This document shows, one piece after another, positions 1 through 11,207 of a DNA stretch of 64,000 nt. Positions within the stretch are counted from its first letter, which is position 1. The number at the start of each line of letters is the position of its first letter. Origin of the DNA: Stappia sp. (GTDB lineage: Bacteria; Pseudomonadota; Alphaproteobacteria; Rhizobiales; Stappiaceae); contig PBLF01000018.1 of assembly GCA_002722295.1 (NCBI GenBank), positions 97,313 to 161,312 of the forward strand, written 5' to 3'. The notes beneath the pieces are model-generated. The model did not search any database, was not told the DNA's origin, and saw only the letters and a program-made list of their open reading frames with translations. A program made the translations under genes and the position numbers.

Positions 1-1302
1 TCGCCCTTCCTCGACGAGGCGACCCGCAAGGCCATGGGCGAGCAGGCCGTGGCGCTGGCGAAGGCGGTGGGCTACACCTCCGCCGGCACGGTCGAGTTCA
101 TCGTCGACGGGGAGCGCAACTTCTACTTCCTGGAGATGAACACCCGCCTGCAGGTGGAACATCCCGTCACCGAGCTGGTCACCGGCGTCGACCTGGTGGA
201 ACAGATGATCCGCGTCGCCGCCGGCGAGAAGCTGAGCCTGGCCCAGTCCGACGTGAAGCTCACCGGCTGGGCGATGGAAAGCCGCCTCTACGCGGAGGAT
301 CCCTACCGCAATTTCCTGCCCTCGATCGGCCGGCTGACGCGCTATCGTCCGCCGCAGGAGGGGCGTAGCGACGACGGCACCATCGTGCGCAACGACACGG
401 GCGTGTTCGAGGGCGGCGAGATCTCGATGTTCTATGACCCGATGATCGCCAAGCTTTGCACCTGGGCGCCCGACCGCATCACCGCCGTCGAGGCCATGGG
501 CGAGGCGCTGGACCGTTTCGAGGTCGAGGGCATCGGCCACAACCTGCCGTTCCTCTCCGCCGTGATGCGTCATGAGCGGTTCCGCTCGGGCAACATCACC
601 ACCGCCTTCATCGCCGAGGAATATCCCGACGGTTTCGCCGGCGTGACGCTTCCTGCCGCCGAGCTCGAGGAGCTTGTCGCCCTGGCGGCCGCGCTCACCC
701 ATGTGAGCGAGGCCCGCGCCACGCGGATTTCGGGCGCCATGGACAATCACCGCCGGGTGATCGATGCCGCCTGGACGATCCTTGATGGTCGCGAGGAGTA
801 TCCCGTTGCCGTCACCGCAAAGGGCGAGGGGGCCTATCTGGTCGCCCCGCGCGAGGCCGACGGCGGCAATGCGCTCTCGCGGGAGATCGCGGTGCGCCTC
901 AACGGCTGGACGCCGGGCGACCGGCTGGTGGAGGCGGAGATCGACGGCACCGTGCGCGCGGTGAAGGTCGACCAGACGCTCAAGGGTTTCCGCCTGCGCC
1001 GGGGCGGGGGAGATCTGTCCCTTGCCTGCCTGACGCCGCGCCAGGCCGAGGCCTTCCGCCTGATGCCGGAAAAGGTCGCCGCCGACACCTCGAAGATGCT
1101 GCTCTGCCCGATGCCGGGTCTTGTCGTGTCCATCGCCGTGGAGGAGGGGCAGACGGTCGAGGCGGGCCAGACGCTCGCCACCGTCGAGGCAATGAAGATG
1201 GAGAACGTGCTCAAGGCCGAGCGCAAGGGCGTGGTCAAGGCCATTGTCGCCAAGCCCGGCGACAGTCTCGCCGTCGACGAGATGATCATGGAATTCGAAT
1301 AG
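1..1302 (+). CDS. pccA: Propionyl-CoA carboxylase alpha subunit (biotin carboxylase plus BCCP), 5' truncated by window edge
   Basis: The reading frame is open from base 1, so the N-terminal part of the biotin carboxylase is outside the window. What remains starts in the ATP-grasp domain (FLEMNTRLQVEHPVTE, the catalytic and metal-binding segment), continues through the biotin carboxylase C-terminal domain and a PCC-type BT linker domain, and ends in a biotinyl domain with the EAMKMEN motif; the biotinylated Lys codon is 1195-1197. The enzyme carboxylates propionyl-CoA to methylmalonyl-CoA in the cytoplasm. The neighbouring methylmalonyl-CoA mutase supports propionyl-CoA rather than acetyl-CoA or methylcrotonyl-CoA as substrate. 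It ends in TAG, overlapped by one base by the next gene. Confidence 0.95.
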   Translation, partial: SPFLDEATRKAMGEQAVALAKAVGYTSAGTVEFIVDGERNFYFLEMNTRLQVEHPVTELVTGVDLVEQMIRVAAGEKLSLAQSDVKLTGWAMESRLYAEDPYRNFLPSIGRLTRYRPPQEGRSDDGTIVRNDTGVFEGGEISMFYDPMIAKLCTWAPDRITAVEAMGEALDRFEVEGIGHNLPFLSAVMRHERFRSGNITTAFIAEEYPDGFAGVTLPAAELEELVALAAALTHVSEARATRISGAMDNHRRVIDAAWTILDGREEYPVAVTAKGEGAYLVAPREADGGNALSREIAVRLNGWTPGDRLVEAEIDGTVRAVKVDQTLKGFRLRRGGGDLSLACLTPRQAEAFRLMPEKVAADTSKMLLCPMPGLVVSIAVEEGQTVEAGQTLATVEAMKMENVLKAERKGVVKAIVAKPGDSLAVDEMIMEFE

Positions 1303-1842
1303 TGCCTCGATGGGCGCGCCGGGAACTGGCGATTCTGGCGTGCCTCGCGGCGGGACTGGCCGCCGTCGTTCTGGTGCTGTTCCTGAACACGCTTGCAGCC
1401 TTCGAGCCGGCCTTGCGCCACAATTGGCTCTTGGGCCAGGCGGCGAATCTGGTGGTTGGCATCCCGGTTCTGCGTCGCCCGCCCTTCGCGGGCCTGCTGT
1501 GGACCGGTGCCGTCGCGGCGGCTTGGGGGGCTGCGGCCTATGCGGGCGCCATGCGGTGGCTGTTCGGGCGGGTGGACCTGCGGCGCATCATGCTGCTCTA
1601 TGCGCTTGGCATGGTGCCCGTTGCGGTGCTTGGCTTCATGGTGCTGGAGAGACGTCTCGAGCGGGCGGACTTCTGGCTCGCGGGTCTCGGCCTCTATCTC
1701 GCCGCCGGCGTGGTCGTGGTGCGCGACTGGCCGGCGCGATCCGGGAGCCTCGACGGCATGACATGGCGCAATGACGGACCGGCCCGTCGGGGCAAGGGTG
1801 TGATGGCGGGACCCGATGCGGGCACGCGAAAGGGAGACCGAG

Positions 1843-1850
<8 letters not shown>
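1302..1850 (+). CDS. Small integral membrane protein between pccA and scpA, function unknown
   Basis: The GTG start shares its G with the pccA stop codon, and the 3' end overlaps the scpA start by 8 bp, so translation of the three genes is probably coupled. The 182-residue product has about four hydrophobic segments (roughly residues 8-30, 60-82, 92-112 and 125-140), then a polar C-terminal tail rich in Arg, Gly and Asp that probably is not conserved. I do not recognise a family. Its tight position in a propionate-catabolism operon suggests a linked role, but nothing in the sequence shows which. Confidence 0.75.
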
Positions 1851-3987
<2,137 letters not shown>

Positions 3988-4053
3988 GGCAGGGGCCTGT
4001 CACCCCGAACGGGTGTGTCTCGTACCGGCGTTGCCCCTCGCACCCGATGGCGG

Positions 4054-4292
4054 ATACTGGGTCCCGGTCTTCGGCCTTGCAGAAACTGAGACGACCACCC
4101 GGAGGATGCCCTCTCTTCACCGTCACCCCGGGCAAGGGCCAAAGGCCCGCGACCCGGGGCCCATTGGCGACCTCAGTGGGAGCGGAAAGGCCCGGGCAGG
4201 GACGCGGCGAGGACAGCGCTTCACCACGCCGATTGCAAATGCGGCCACGTGGATTGGGCCCCGGATCTTCGCTTCGCTACGTCCGGGGGACG
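4054..4292. repeat. Degenerate copy of the composite intergenic repeat (B remnant plus A element)
   Basis: The 367-bp gap between scpA and the next gene has no convincing gene. Positions 4054-4095 match the right half of element B seen at 10394-10519 (TACTGG, then CCCGGTCTTCGGCCTTG). Positions 4122-4292 match element A: it opens GTCACCCCGGGCAAGGGC, has the inner inverted pair CCGGGGCCCATTGG (4154-4167) and TGGATTGGGCCCCGG (4250-4264), and closes CCGGGGG. Element order (B then A) is the same as at 10394-10726. Divergence from the other copies suggests it is older. Confidence 0.75.
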
Positions 4293-4354
4293 CCTGTGGG
4301 GAGGCGGGGCATGGCCCCCAGCGCGCACTGACGGCTGATCTGACCGGGGTCGCC

Positions 4355-4945
4355 TCAGTAGATGCGGACGCGGGCCGTGATCGGATCGCCGCGATAGCGC
4401 ACCGTTCCCAGAAACTCGCCCGTCTCGCTCAACGCCAGCGTGCCGACCAGATTGGAGACGCTGACAAGAAGCGTGTCGCCCTTCAGCGTCATGGCGGAGC
4501 CTTCCGAGCAGCTGTCCGAACTGTTGAAGGACAGGCAGCCCTTCACCGGATCGCGATAGCGGACGGTATTGCTGACGACGTTGCCCTCATTGCCGACATA
4601 CCGCTTTGCGTTCTTGCCGAGGTTCTCGCCCGACAGTTCGATGTCGACGCGCGGCAGGGCCATCAGCGCGTCGAAGGCGATCTGCTGGCGCAGGATCGGG
4701 TCCTTCGCGTTCTCCATGCCGGCGCGGATCGCATAGGCGCGCATCACCGGCTGGTCGGAGCAGGCAAGCTCCTGATAGGCGAACAGGCGGTCGATCGGAT
4801 CCGCGTCCTGCTCGGCGAGCTTGTCGCGGAACTCTTTCAACTCGGTGGCCGACAGGGCCTTGTAGGTCTCGCAGGCAAGCACCGGCGTGGCGGCGAAAAG
4901 GACCAGGCCGGCAAGCCCGGCGAGCAGCGATTTCACGAACGACAT
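4355..4945 (-). CDS. Exported protein of unknown function
   Basis: The 196-residue product opens with a clear Sec signal peptide (Lys at position 5, hydrophobic core LLAGLAGLVLFAA, probable cleavage after VLA before CETY). The mature part begins with a Cys-containing helical region of about 90 residues (CETYKALSATELKEFRDKL), followed by a beta-rich C-terminal half with a Cys pair (GCLSFNSSDSC) that may form a disulfide in the periplasm. I do not recognise a family. It is followed on the same strand by nothing related; the gene upstream (4983-5972) is 37 bp away and could be cotranscribed, and both end in exported beta-type domains. Confidence 0.7.
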   Translation of the reverse strand: MSFVKSLLAGLAGLVLFAATPVLACETYKALSATELKEFRDKLAEQDADPIDRLFAYQELACSDQPVMRAYAIRAGMENAKDPILRQQIAFDALMALPRVDIELSGENLGKNAKRYVGNEGNVVSNTVRYRDPVKGCLSFNSSDSCSEGSAMTLKGDTLLVSVSNLVGTLALSETGEFLGTVRYRGDPITARVRIY

Positions 4946-4982
4946 TCAATCCCCCAGCATTCGATGATCGTCGATGGCCGTT

Positions 4983-5972
4983 TCAGTCTCCGGCGTTGGC
5001 CGGAAACTCCCGCACCAGAAGGGAGCGGGCGCCATATTGCACCTGTTGTTCGAAGGACGCGGTACAGCCTGGAAAGACCTCGGCGGGCCTGCCGGCCTGC
5101 ACCCGCTTCTCCCACTGGCGGAAGCCCGTCCGGTGCTCGAAGCTCCGGTCCGTGTTCACCAGCAGGACGCCGAGCGATGAAAGCTCGGCGGTGAAACTCG
5201 TGTGGCCGCAAAGCCGGAAGGTCGTGCCGGGCAGAACCGAAAAGCTGCGCGCTGCAGCAGCACCCGGCGCGCCGCGTGACTCCGGATCGGGCGTCGCGGC
5301 TTGAGACGGCGCCCTCCGTGGCGGCACGGATTTTGGAGGCGGCGCGTTCTTGCCCGCAAGGTCGAGGCGGGGCGGGACGAGTGCCACCTGGACGGGTTCG
5401 GCCTTCTCGGGCGTCTTTGCGCGCTCTTCCGGCTCCTGTCGCGGCTCTTTCGGGTCCGGTGCGGCCGCCGGGGCGAGGGGAGCGGGACGGGGCTCCGGCT
5501 CGGCGCGTTTCGTGATCTCGGGCAGCGTCGCCGGTGGCGGTGGTGTCGCCGGCGGGGTTGCCGGGCGCTGCGGGGCGGTCGCGAGCGTACCGGCGTCCTG
5601 CTGCTTGCGGGTGAGTTCCTCGAGGATGCGGGCCGTCTTCTCGCTCACCTCGACGAGCTTTTCGGTGCGCGCGCGCTCTTCCGCCAGACGCCGCGCCTCG
5701 GCGGCCCGGCGTTCGGCTTCGATCTCGCGCTGCTTCTCGAGGTTTTCCTGGAGCTGCCGTTCCGCGCGCTCGGCCTTCACGTCGCTGTAATAGGAGGAAA
5801 TGAACACGCCGATCGGCTCCGAGATCAGCGCGCCGCCGGCGATCGTCAGGGCGGAAAGGCCGACCGTCCGCAGCCGGGTCATGCCCGGACGGGACTTCGG
5901 CGCGGGTGCGGTCTCGCCCGCGTTCCCCTGTCCGGCGTCCCGGGCCTGTTCCTGTTCGTCCTGCTGCGTCAT
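4983..5972 (-). CDS. Membrane-anchored protein with coiled coil and Pro-rich linker, function unknown
   Basis: The 329-residue product has a short acidic cytoplasmic N-terminus (MTQQDEQEQ), one transmembrane segment at about residues 40-62 (TVGLSALTIAGGALISEPIG), a long charged coiled coil (about 65-130, rich in Glu, Arg and Ala), a Pro/Ala-rich spacer (about 135-240) and a C-terminal folded domain of about 85 residues with two Cys (RLCGH and PGCTASFE). The start at 5972 was chosen because the upstream in-frame extension is Arg-rich and unlike a real N-terminus. The architecture resembles envelope-spanning proteins that place a sensory or binding domain in the periplasm, but no family was recognised. 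Confidence 0.7.
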   Translation of the reverse strand: MTQQDEQEQARDAGQGNAGETAPAPKSRPGMTRLRTVGLSALTIAGGALISEPIGVFISSYYSDVKAERAERQLQENLEKQREIEAERRAAEARRLAEERARTEKLVEVSEKTARILEELTRKQQDAGTLATAPQRPATPPATPPPPATLPEITKRAEPEPRPAPLAPAAAPDPKEPRQEPEERAKTPEKAEPVQVALVPPRLDLAGKNAPPPKSVPPRRAPSQAATPDPESRGAPGAAAARSFSVLPGTTFRLCGHTSFTAELSSLGVLLVNTDRSFEHRTGFRQWEKRVQAGRPAEVFPGCTASFEQQVQYGARSLLVREFPANAGD

Positions 5973-6097
5973 CGCGCCCGAAATCCTGCCGGTGTCACGC
6001 CGCCGGACGGTGCGTCGCGACGTCTGGCAAAAGTGCCCCAGTCGGCGCGCCCCGACAACCTTGCGGCGCAAAAAACTGTGCGATCCCGGACAATTGC

Positions 6098-7171
6098 CTA
6101 TTCCGCCGGGACGCGATCGCCCGTCCGGGTCTCATCTTCCTCCGAGGCGACCGGGCCGGGCGTCGAGGCGGTGTCGTTCGGGTGTGCTTGCGCCTGCGCG
6201 AAACAGGCAAAGCCGCGCTCGCCGCCGCGTGGCCGGCACATGTCGTGAAGCGGGTCGTTGCCGAGCGCTGTCACCCGTTCCGCGACGGCGGCGATGGTCT
6301 CGCGCAGGAAGCGGTGGGCCGGGTCCTCGTCGTCGCGCCCGTGCCAGATCAGCGACACCGTGAACTCGGGCATGTCCACGGGCGGTTCGAAGATCTCCAG
6401 GTCCAGAAGTTCCGCCTTGGAAAGCGCGATGCGGGCCGGCAGGCAGGCCACCAGATCCACCTTGGCAACCATGTATGGCGCGAAGACGAACTGTGGCACC
6501 GTGAGCAGAACCCGGCGCTGGAGGCCACGCGCGGCAAGCGCCCGGTCGATCGTGCCGCCGGTTCCGTTGCGCGGCGCGACGAGAACGTGCTCCGCCGCGC
6601 AGAACGCCTCCAGCGAGGGGCCGTCCGGGCCGAAGCGCCCGCGCCGGGCCACCCCCACCAGCCGGTCCGTGTAGAGCGGCTGCGAGCGGTGCCGGGTCTC
6701 GAGTTCGCTCGCCACGCCGACCGCAAGGTCGATCTCGCCGTCGTCGAGCATGGCCAGCATCCCCGTCGGGCGGCTGGACAGCACATGCATGTCGAGCTTG
6801 GGCGCCTCCATGCGCAACTGCTCGACAAGGTCCACAAGCAGAACGGCCATGGAATTGTCGGTCATCGCCAGACGCAGCACCCGGTCGATGTCGAGCGGCG
6901 AGAACGGCAGGGCCGGGGCCAGCGCCTGCTCGATGCGCCGCAGCGCGTCGCCCACCAGCGGCGCCAGCGATTGTGCCCGTGCCGTCGGCTCCATGCCGCG
7001 CCCGGAACGCACGAACAACTCGTCGTCGAAAAGCGCGCGCAGCCGCGACAGCGCATTCGACATGGACGGCTGGGTCAGGCCCACCCGCCGCGCGGCGCGC
7101 GTCACGTTCCGCTCGCCCATCAGGGCGTCGAAGGCGACGAGAAGATTGAGGTCGACGGAAGAGATATTCAT
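6098..7171 (-). CDS. LysR-family transcriptional regulator, divergent from iorAB-like genes
   Basis: The N-terminal winged helix-turn-helix is clear ([23 protein letters not shown], then [12 protein letters not shown]), followed by a linker helix and a periplasmic-binding-protein-like effector domain from about residue 90. The N-terminal sequence resembles the NodD/NahR/LinR branch, which opens with DLNLL. At 357 residues it is about 40 longer than usual, because of a polar, acidic C-terminal tail that looks disordered. The gene is divergent from the molybdenum oxidoreductase genes across 145 bp (7172-7316), the classical arrangement for a LysR protein that controls its neighbour; its ligand is unknown. 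Confidence 0.93.
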   Translation of the reverse strand: MNISSVDLNLLVAFDALMGERNVTRAARRVGLTQPSMSNALSRLRALFDDELFVRSGRGMEPTARAQSLAPLVGDALRRIEQALAPALPFSPLDIDRVLRLAMTDNSMAVLLVDLVEQLRMEAPKLDMHVLSSRPTGMLAMLDDGEIDLAVGVASELETRHRSQPLYTDRLVGVARRGRFGPDGPSLEAFCAAEHVLVAPRNGTGGTIDRALAARGLQRRVLLTVPQFVFAPYMVAKVDLVACLPARIALSKAELLDLEIFEPPVDMPEFTVSLIWHGRDDEDPAHRFLRETIAAVAERVTALGNDPLHDMCRPRGGERGFACFAQAQAHPNDTASTPGPVASEEDETRTGDRVPAE

Positions 7172-7316
7172 CGGGTCAATGATCCAAGATACCCAAAATC
7201 AATTGGACGTGTGCGTCAACCTGCACCACCTAAGGCCATGTTGCAATCGCCGGGTGCGCGAAACCGCGCGACGGAGCGGACCGCCGCCGCGCGACCGGCC
7301 GGCCAGGAGGGACATC

Positions 7317-7775
7317 ATGGTCAATCTCACAATCAACGGCGAGGATCGCTCGCTCGACGTCGATCCCGAAACGCCGCTTCTGTGGGTTCTCAGGGACGAA
7401 CTCCAGATGACGGGCACCAAGTACGGCTGCGGCATCGCCGCCTGCGGCGCCTGCACCGTGCACATGGACGGCTTCCCCATCCGCTCCTGCCAGACGCTGG
7501 TGGGCGATGTGGAAGGAATGTCGATCACCACCATCGAGGGCGTTTCCGGCAAGGCCGCGAAGGCCGTGCAGGCGGCCTGGCAGGCGCTCGACGTGCCCCA
7601 GTGCGGCTATTGCCAGTCGGGGCAGATCCTCGCCGCGACATCGCTTCTCGCGGAAACCCCGAAGCCCAGCGACGAGGACATCGACGCCGCCATGAGCGGA
7701 AATGTCTGTCGCTGTGCCACCTATCCCCGCATTCGCGCCGCCATTCACCAGGCGGCCGAGATGATGGAGGGCTGA
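7317..7775 (+). CDS. iorA: Isoquinoline 1-oxidoreductase-type alpha subunit, [2Fe-2S] protein
   Basis: This 152-residue small subunit belongs to the xanthine dehydrogenase family. It has an N-terminal plant-type ferredoxin domain ([14 protein letters not shown], then the distal Cys in RSCQTL) and a C-terminal four-helix [2Fe-2S] domain (QCGYCQSGQ and NVCRCATY), giving two iron-sulfur clusters that take electrons from the molybdenum centre. A strong ribosome site (AGGAGGG, 7305-7311) precedes the ATG. It is followed after two bases by the large subunit. The substrate cannot be told from sequence: IorA homologues serve in N-heterocycle and aldehyde hydroxylation. Confidence 0.93.
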   Translation: MVNLTINGEDRSLDVDPETPLLWVLRDELQMTGTKYGCGIAACGACTVHMDGFPIRSCQTLVGDVEGMSITTIEGVSGKAAKAVQAAWQALDVPQCGYCQSGQILAATSLLAETPKPSDEDIDAAMSGNVCRCATYPRIRAAIHQAAEMMEG

Positions 7776-7777
7776 GC

Positions 7778-10006
7778 ATGTTCAAGATCATGGAAAGTGC
7801 CGCCAGAGCCGCGCCGCGCCCCTCGCGCCGTGCCTTCCTCGGCATGTCGGCCGCCGCTGCCGGCGGTCTCGTCATCGGGTTGCGCGTCGCGCCCGGAACC
7901 GCGCTGGCCCAGGGGGCGGATGCCGCCACCGGCGGCGAGGTGTTCAACCCCTTCGTGAGGATTTCGCCCGACGGGCTGGTCACGGTGCTCAACAAGCACC
8001 TCGACATGGGCCAGGGCAACGCGACCGGCCTTGCCACGCTTGTCGCGGAGGAACTCGACGCGCGCCACGATCAGATGCGTGCCGAGTTCGCGCCGGCCGA
8101 CGTGGACAAGTACAAGAATTTTGCCTTCGGCGTGCAGGGCACGGGCGGCTCCACCGCGATTGCCAACTCCTTCCAGCAGTACCGGGAGGCGGGCGCCACG
8201 GCCCGCGCTATGCTCGTTGCCGCAGCGGCGAAGGAGTGGGGCGTCCCGGCCTCCGAGATCGAGGTGAAGGAGGGCATGCTGTCTCATTCCTCCGGCAAGT
8301 CCGCCGGGTTCGGCGAACTGGCCGAGAAGGCGGCGGCCCTGCCGGTGCCCGGGACGGTGACCCTCAAGTCGCCGGACCAGTGGGTCTACATCGGAAAATC
8401 GTTCCCGCGCCTCGACGTGCCCAACAAGACGGTGGGCGCGCCGCGCACCTATGCGATGGACGTCCAGCGCGAGAACATGCTGGTCGCCGTCCTGGAGCGC
8501 CCGCACCGCTTCGGCGGCAAGGTGAAGTCCTTCGACGCGGGCGCGGCGAAGGCGGTCAAGGGCGTCGTCGATGTGATCGAGGTGCCGGACCATGGCGTCG
8601 CGGTCCTGGCCACGTCCACATGGCCCGCGATCAAGGCGCGCGGCCTGCTGGAGATCGAGTGGGACGACGCGGAGGCGGAGACGCGGTCGACCGATGCGCT
8701 CTTTGAGGAGTTCCGCTCGCTCGCGGAAACCTCGGGGCCCGTGTTCCGCAACGACGGCGACGCCAGGGCGGCCCTCGAGGCGGCGGACGAGGTGGTCGAG
8801 ACGACCTTCGAGTTCCCCTATCTCGCTCACGCGATGATGGAGCCGATGGCGCTGACCATCCACATGCAGGGTGACAAGGCGGAGCTCTGGTTCGCCTCGC
8901 AGTTCCAGACGGTCGACCAGCAGACGGCGGCCGGCATCCTGGGCCTGAAACCCGAGGCGGTTGCGATCCACACGCTTTATGGTGGCGGATCCTTCGGCCG
9001 GCGGGCCACCGCCGATGCGCGCTACATCCAGGAGATCGCCTCCATCGCCAAGGTCTGGGGCAAGTCCCAGCCGATCAAGCTGGTCTACACCCGCGAGGAC
9101 GACACGCGCGGCGGTTACTACCGCCCCATGGGCGTCCACAAGGTGCGGGCCGCCGTGGACGCGGACGGCAACATTTCCGCCTGGCATCACCGCATCGTCC
9201 AGCAGTCGCTGATGGCGGGGACGTTCTTCGAGCAGTTCATGGTCAAGGACGGCATCGACGCCACCTCGATCGAGGGCGTCGAGGACTTCTCCTACCGTGC
9301 GGCGAACTTCACCGGCGAGCTGCATTCCCCGAAGGTGGGGGTTCCCGTCCTGTGGTGGCGCTCGGTCGGCCACACCCAGACCGCCTATGTGGTGGAAGGC
9401 GTCATGGAGCGTCTGGCCGGTGCGGCCGGTGTCGATCCCGTCGAGTTCCGCCGCCGGCATCTCACCGGTGCAACCGGCAGCGAGGAGCATGACGCGGACA
9501 ACGCGCGCAAGCTTGCGGTGCTGGAGAAGGTCGCCGCCATGGCGAACTGGTCCGGGCCGAAGGCGGGCGACCGCTTCCGGGGCGTTGCCGTTCACAAGTC
9601 GTTCGGCAGCTACGTGGCGGAGATCGCCGAGGTCAGCCGCCGCGAGGACGGCACCTTCAAGGTCGAGAAGGTCTGGTGCGCCGCCGATTGCGGCGTCGCG
9701 GTCAATCCCGACAACGTGAAGGCGCAGATGGAGGGCGGCATCGGCTACGGTCTCGCCGCGATCCTGTTCAGCGAGATCACGCTCACCGACGGACGCGTGG
9801 ACCAGGAGAACTTCGACACCTACCAGCCGATGCGCATGGAACATGCGCCGCTGGTCGAGGTCGAGGTGATCGCCTCCGCGGCCGCGCCGACCGGCGCCGG
9901 CGAGCCCGGCACGCCGCCGGTTGGCCCGGCGGTTGCCAACGCGATCCTGGCCGCCACCGGCGAACTGCCGAGCGTCCTGCCGCTCGCCAAGGCCGGCATG
10001 GTCTGA
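7778..10006 (+). CDS. iorB: Isoquinoline 1-oxidoreductase-type beta subunit, molybdopterin-binding
   Basis: The 742-residue large subunit has a Tat-type N-terminus (SRRAFLGMSAAAAGG) followed by the cofactor-binding domains of the xanthine dehydrogenase family, in the form typical of IorB-type enzymes: about 740 residues, no FAD domain, Tat export in complex with the small subunit. Motifs include HLDMGQGNATGL, a glycine-rich GGGSFGRR and the C-terminal GTPPVGPAVANAI. It hydroxylates an aldehyde or N-heterocycle using water and a molybdenum cytosine dinucleotide cofactor (family knowledge). No cytochrome c subunit follows, although many such operons have one. A rho-independent terminator at 10030-10057 ends the unit. 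Confidence 0.92.
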   Translation: MFKIMESAARAAPRPSRRAFLGMSAAAAGGLVIGLRVAPGTALAQGADAATGGEVFNPFVRISPDGLVTVLNKHLDMGQGNATGLATLVAEELDARHDQMRAEFAPADVDKYKNFAFGVQGTGGSTAIANSFQQYREAGATARAMLVAAAAKEWGVPASEIEVKEGMLSHSSGKSAGFGELAEKAAALPVPGTVTLKSPDQWVYIGKSFPRLDVPNKTVGAPRTYAMDVQRENMLVAVLERPHRFGGKVKSFDAGAAKAVKGVVDVIEVPDHGVAVLATSTWPAIKARGLLEIEWDDAEAETRSTDALFEEFRSLAETSGPVFRNDGDARAALEAADEVVETTFEFPYLAHAMMEPMALTIHMQGDKAELWFASQFQTVDQQTAAGILGLKPEAVAIHTLYGGGSFGRRATADARYIQEIASIAKVWGKSQPIKLVYTREDDTRGGYYRPMGVHKVRAAVDADGNISAWHHRIVQQSLMAGTFFEQFMVKDGIDATSIEGVEDFSYRAANFTGELHSPKVGVPVLWWRSVGHTQTAYVVEGVMERLAGAAGVDPVEFRRRHLTGATGSEEHDADNARKLAVLEKVAAMANWSGPKAGDRFRGVAVHKSFGSYVAEIAEVSRREDGTFKVEKVWCAADCGVAVNPDNVKAQMEGGIGYGLAAILFSEITLTDGRVDQENFDTYQPMRMEHAPLVEVEVIASAAAPTGAGEPGTPPVGPAVANAILAATGELPSVLPLAKAGMV

Positions 10007-10029
10007 GCCGACCCGCACCCCCGACACCG

Positions 10030-10057
10030 AAAAGGGCGCCCTCGCGGCGCCCTTTTT
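10030..10057 (+). terminator. Rho-independent terminator after iorB
   Basis: A perfect inverted repeat (AAAGGGCGCC, five-base loop CTCGC, GGCGCCCTTT) runs directly into five T residues, 24 bp after the iorB stop codon. It fits termination of the plus-strand iorAB unit. Confidence 0.9.
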
Positions 10058-10130
10058 GCGTCCGGGGTGACGGTGGAGGAAGATCGCATCCCCTCGGCGC
10101 GCCATCCCGCCGGTCGCGCCCCTCCCGGAC

Positions 10131-10557
10131 GTCACCCCGGGCAAGGGCGAAAGGCCCGCGACCCGGGGCCCATTGGCAACCCCGGCAAAGGGCGGAAGGC
10201 CCCGGCGTGCACGGTGAGGGCGGGGCCTCGAAGCGTCTCCCTCGTGCGAGGACACGTGGATTGGGCCCCGGATCTCCGCTTCGCTGCGTCCGGGGTGACG
10301 CCTTTGGGGAGGCGAGGCAGTGCCCCTGACCAGCGATTGCGTCCTGTGTGGCGGTGGGGACTGAGGACACGAAGGAGCCGGCACCACGCTCCCTGTCATC
10401 CCTGCGAAGGCAGGGATCCAGTATCCTCCGAAAGGCTTTGTGCCGCTCCGACGGTGCCTCCCGCGCTTGGTGGTGGTTACTGGATCCCGGTCTTCGGCCT
10501 TGCCGAAACCGGGATGACACTTGGGGATGACATCGGGGGGATACCATCCCTCCCGAC
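10131..10557. repeat. Composite intergenic repeat, tandem unit 1 (elements A and B)
   Basis: Element A (10131-10299) is an imperfect palindrome with terminal inverted repeats GTCACCCCGG and CCGGGGTGAC and an inner pair around CCGGGGCCCATTGG and GATTGGGCCCCGG. Element B (10394-10519) is a second imperfect palindrome, opening TGTCATCCCTGCGAAGGCA and closing GCCGAAACCGGGATGACA. Spacers link them. The whole unit is repeated at 10558-10981. Element B resembles the families of palindromic intergenic repeats ending in GGGATGACA known from many alphaproteobacteria. No credible gene lies inside; open frames across it are translations of the repeat. Confidence 0.88.
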
Positions 10558-10981
10558 GTCACCCCGGGCAAGGGCCGAAGGCCCGCGACCCGGGGCCCAT
10601 TGGTAACCCCGGCGAGGGCGGAAAGGCCCCGGCGGGCGCGGCGAGGGCGAGGCCTCGAAGCGTCTCCCTCGTGCGAGGACACGTGGATTGGGCCTCGGAT
10701 CTCCACTTCGCTGCGTCCGGGGTGACGCCTTTGGGGAGGGGAGGCAGCGCCCCTGACCAGCGATAGCGTCCGGCTGACGGTGGAGAGTGAGGACACGAGG
10801 GAGCCGGCTCCACGCTCCTTGTCATCCCTGCGAAGGCAGGGATCCAGTATCCTCCGAAAGGCTTTGTGCCGCTCCGACGGTGCCTCCCGCGCTTGGTGGT
10901 GGCTACTGGATCCCGGTCTCCGGCTTTGCCGAAACCGGGATGACACTTGGGGATGACATCGGGGGATGCCTCCTCCCGGAC
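10558..10981. repeat. Composite intergenic repeat, tandem unit 2 (elements A and B)
   Basis: This is a near copy of 10131-10557: element A at 10558-10726 and element B at 10820-10945, with the same spacers (for example CCCCTGACCAGCGAT after A, and GGAGCCGG before B). Differences are scattered substitutions and a few small indels, so the duplication is recent but not brand-new. The unit length is about 425 bp in both. Confidence 0.88.
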
Positions 10982-11069
10982 GTCAACCCGGGCAAGGGCC
11001 AAAGGTCCGCGGCCCGGGGACCATTGGCAACCTCGGCCAAGGCGGAAAGGCCCCGGCGTGCGCGGTGCC
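10982..11069. repeat. Composite intergenic repeat, truncated third copy (left half of element A)
   Basis: The sequence opens GTCAACCCGGGCAAGGGCC and keeps the inner CCGGGG and CCATTGGCAACC stretches of element A, then stops matching near 11069. The remaining 11070-11207 up to the dehydrogenase gene holds nothing I can name, apart from a short T-rich stretch near 11131-11143. Confidence 0.75.
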
Positions 11070-11207
11070 TTGCCTCTCGCGGGAGGGGACGAGACGGAAC
11101 GCCCGCCCAGGAAAACGCATCGGCCGATCGCGTTTTTGCATTTCCCTCCCGCGTCGGCGTGACCGACCCTTCGGACCGGGCCTTTCGCGGCCCGCGAGGG
11201 GGAATGC

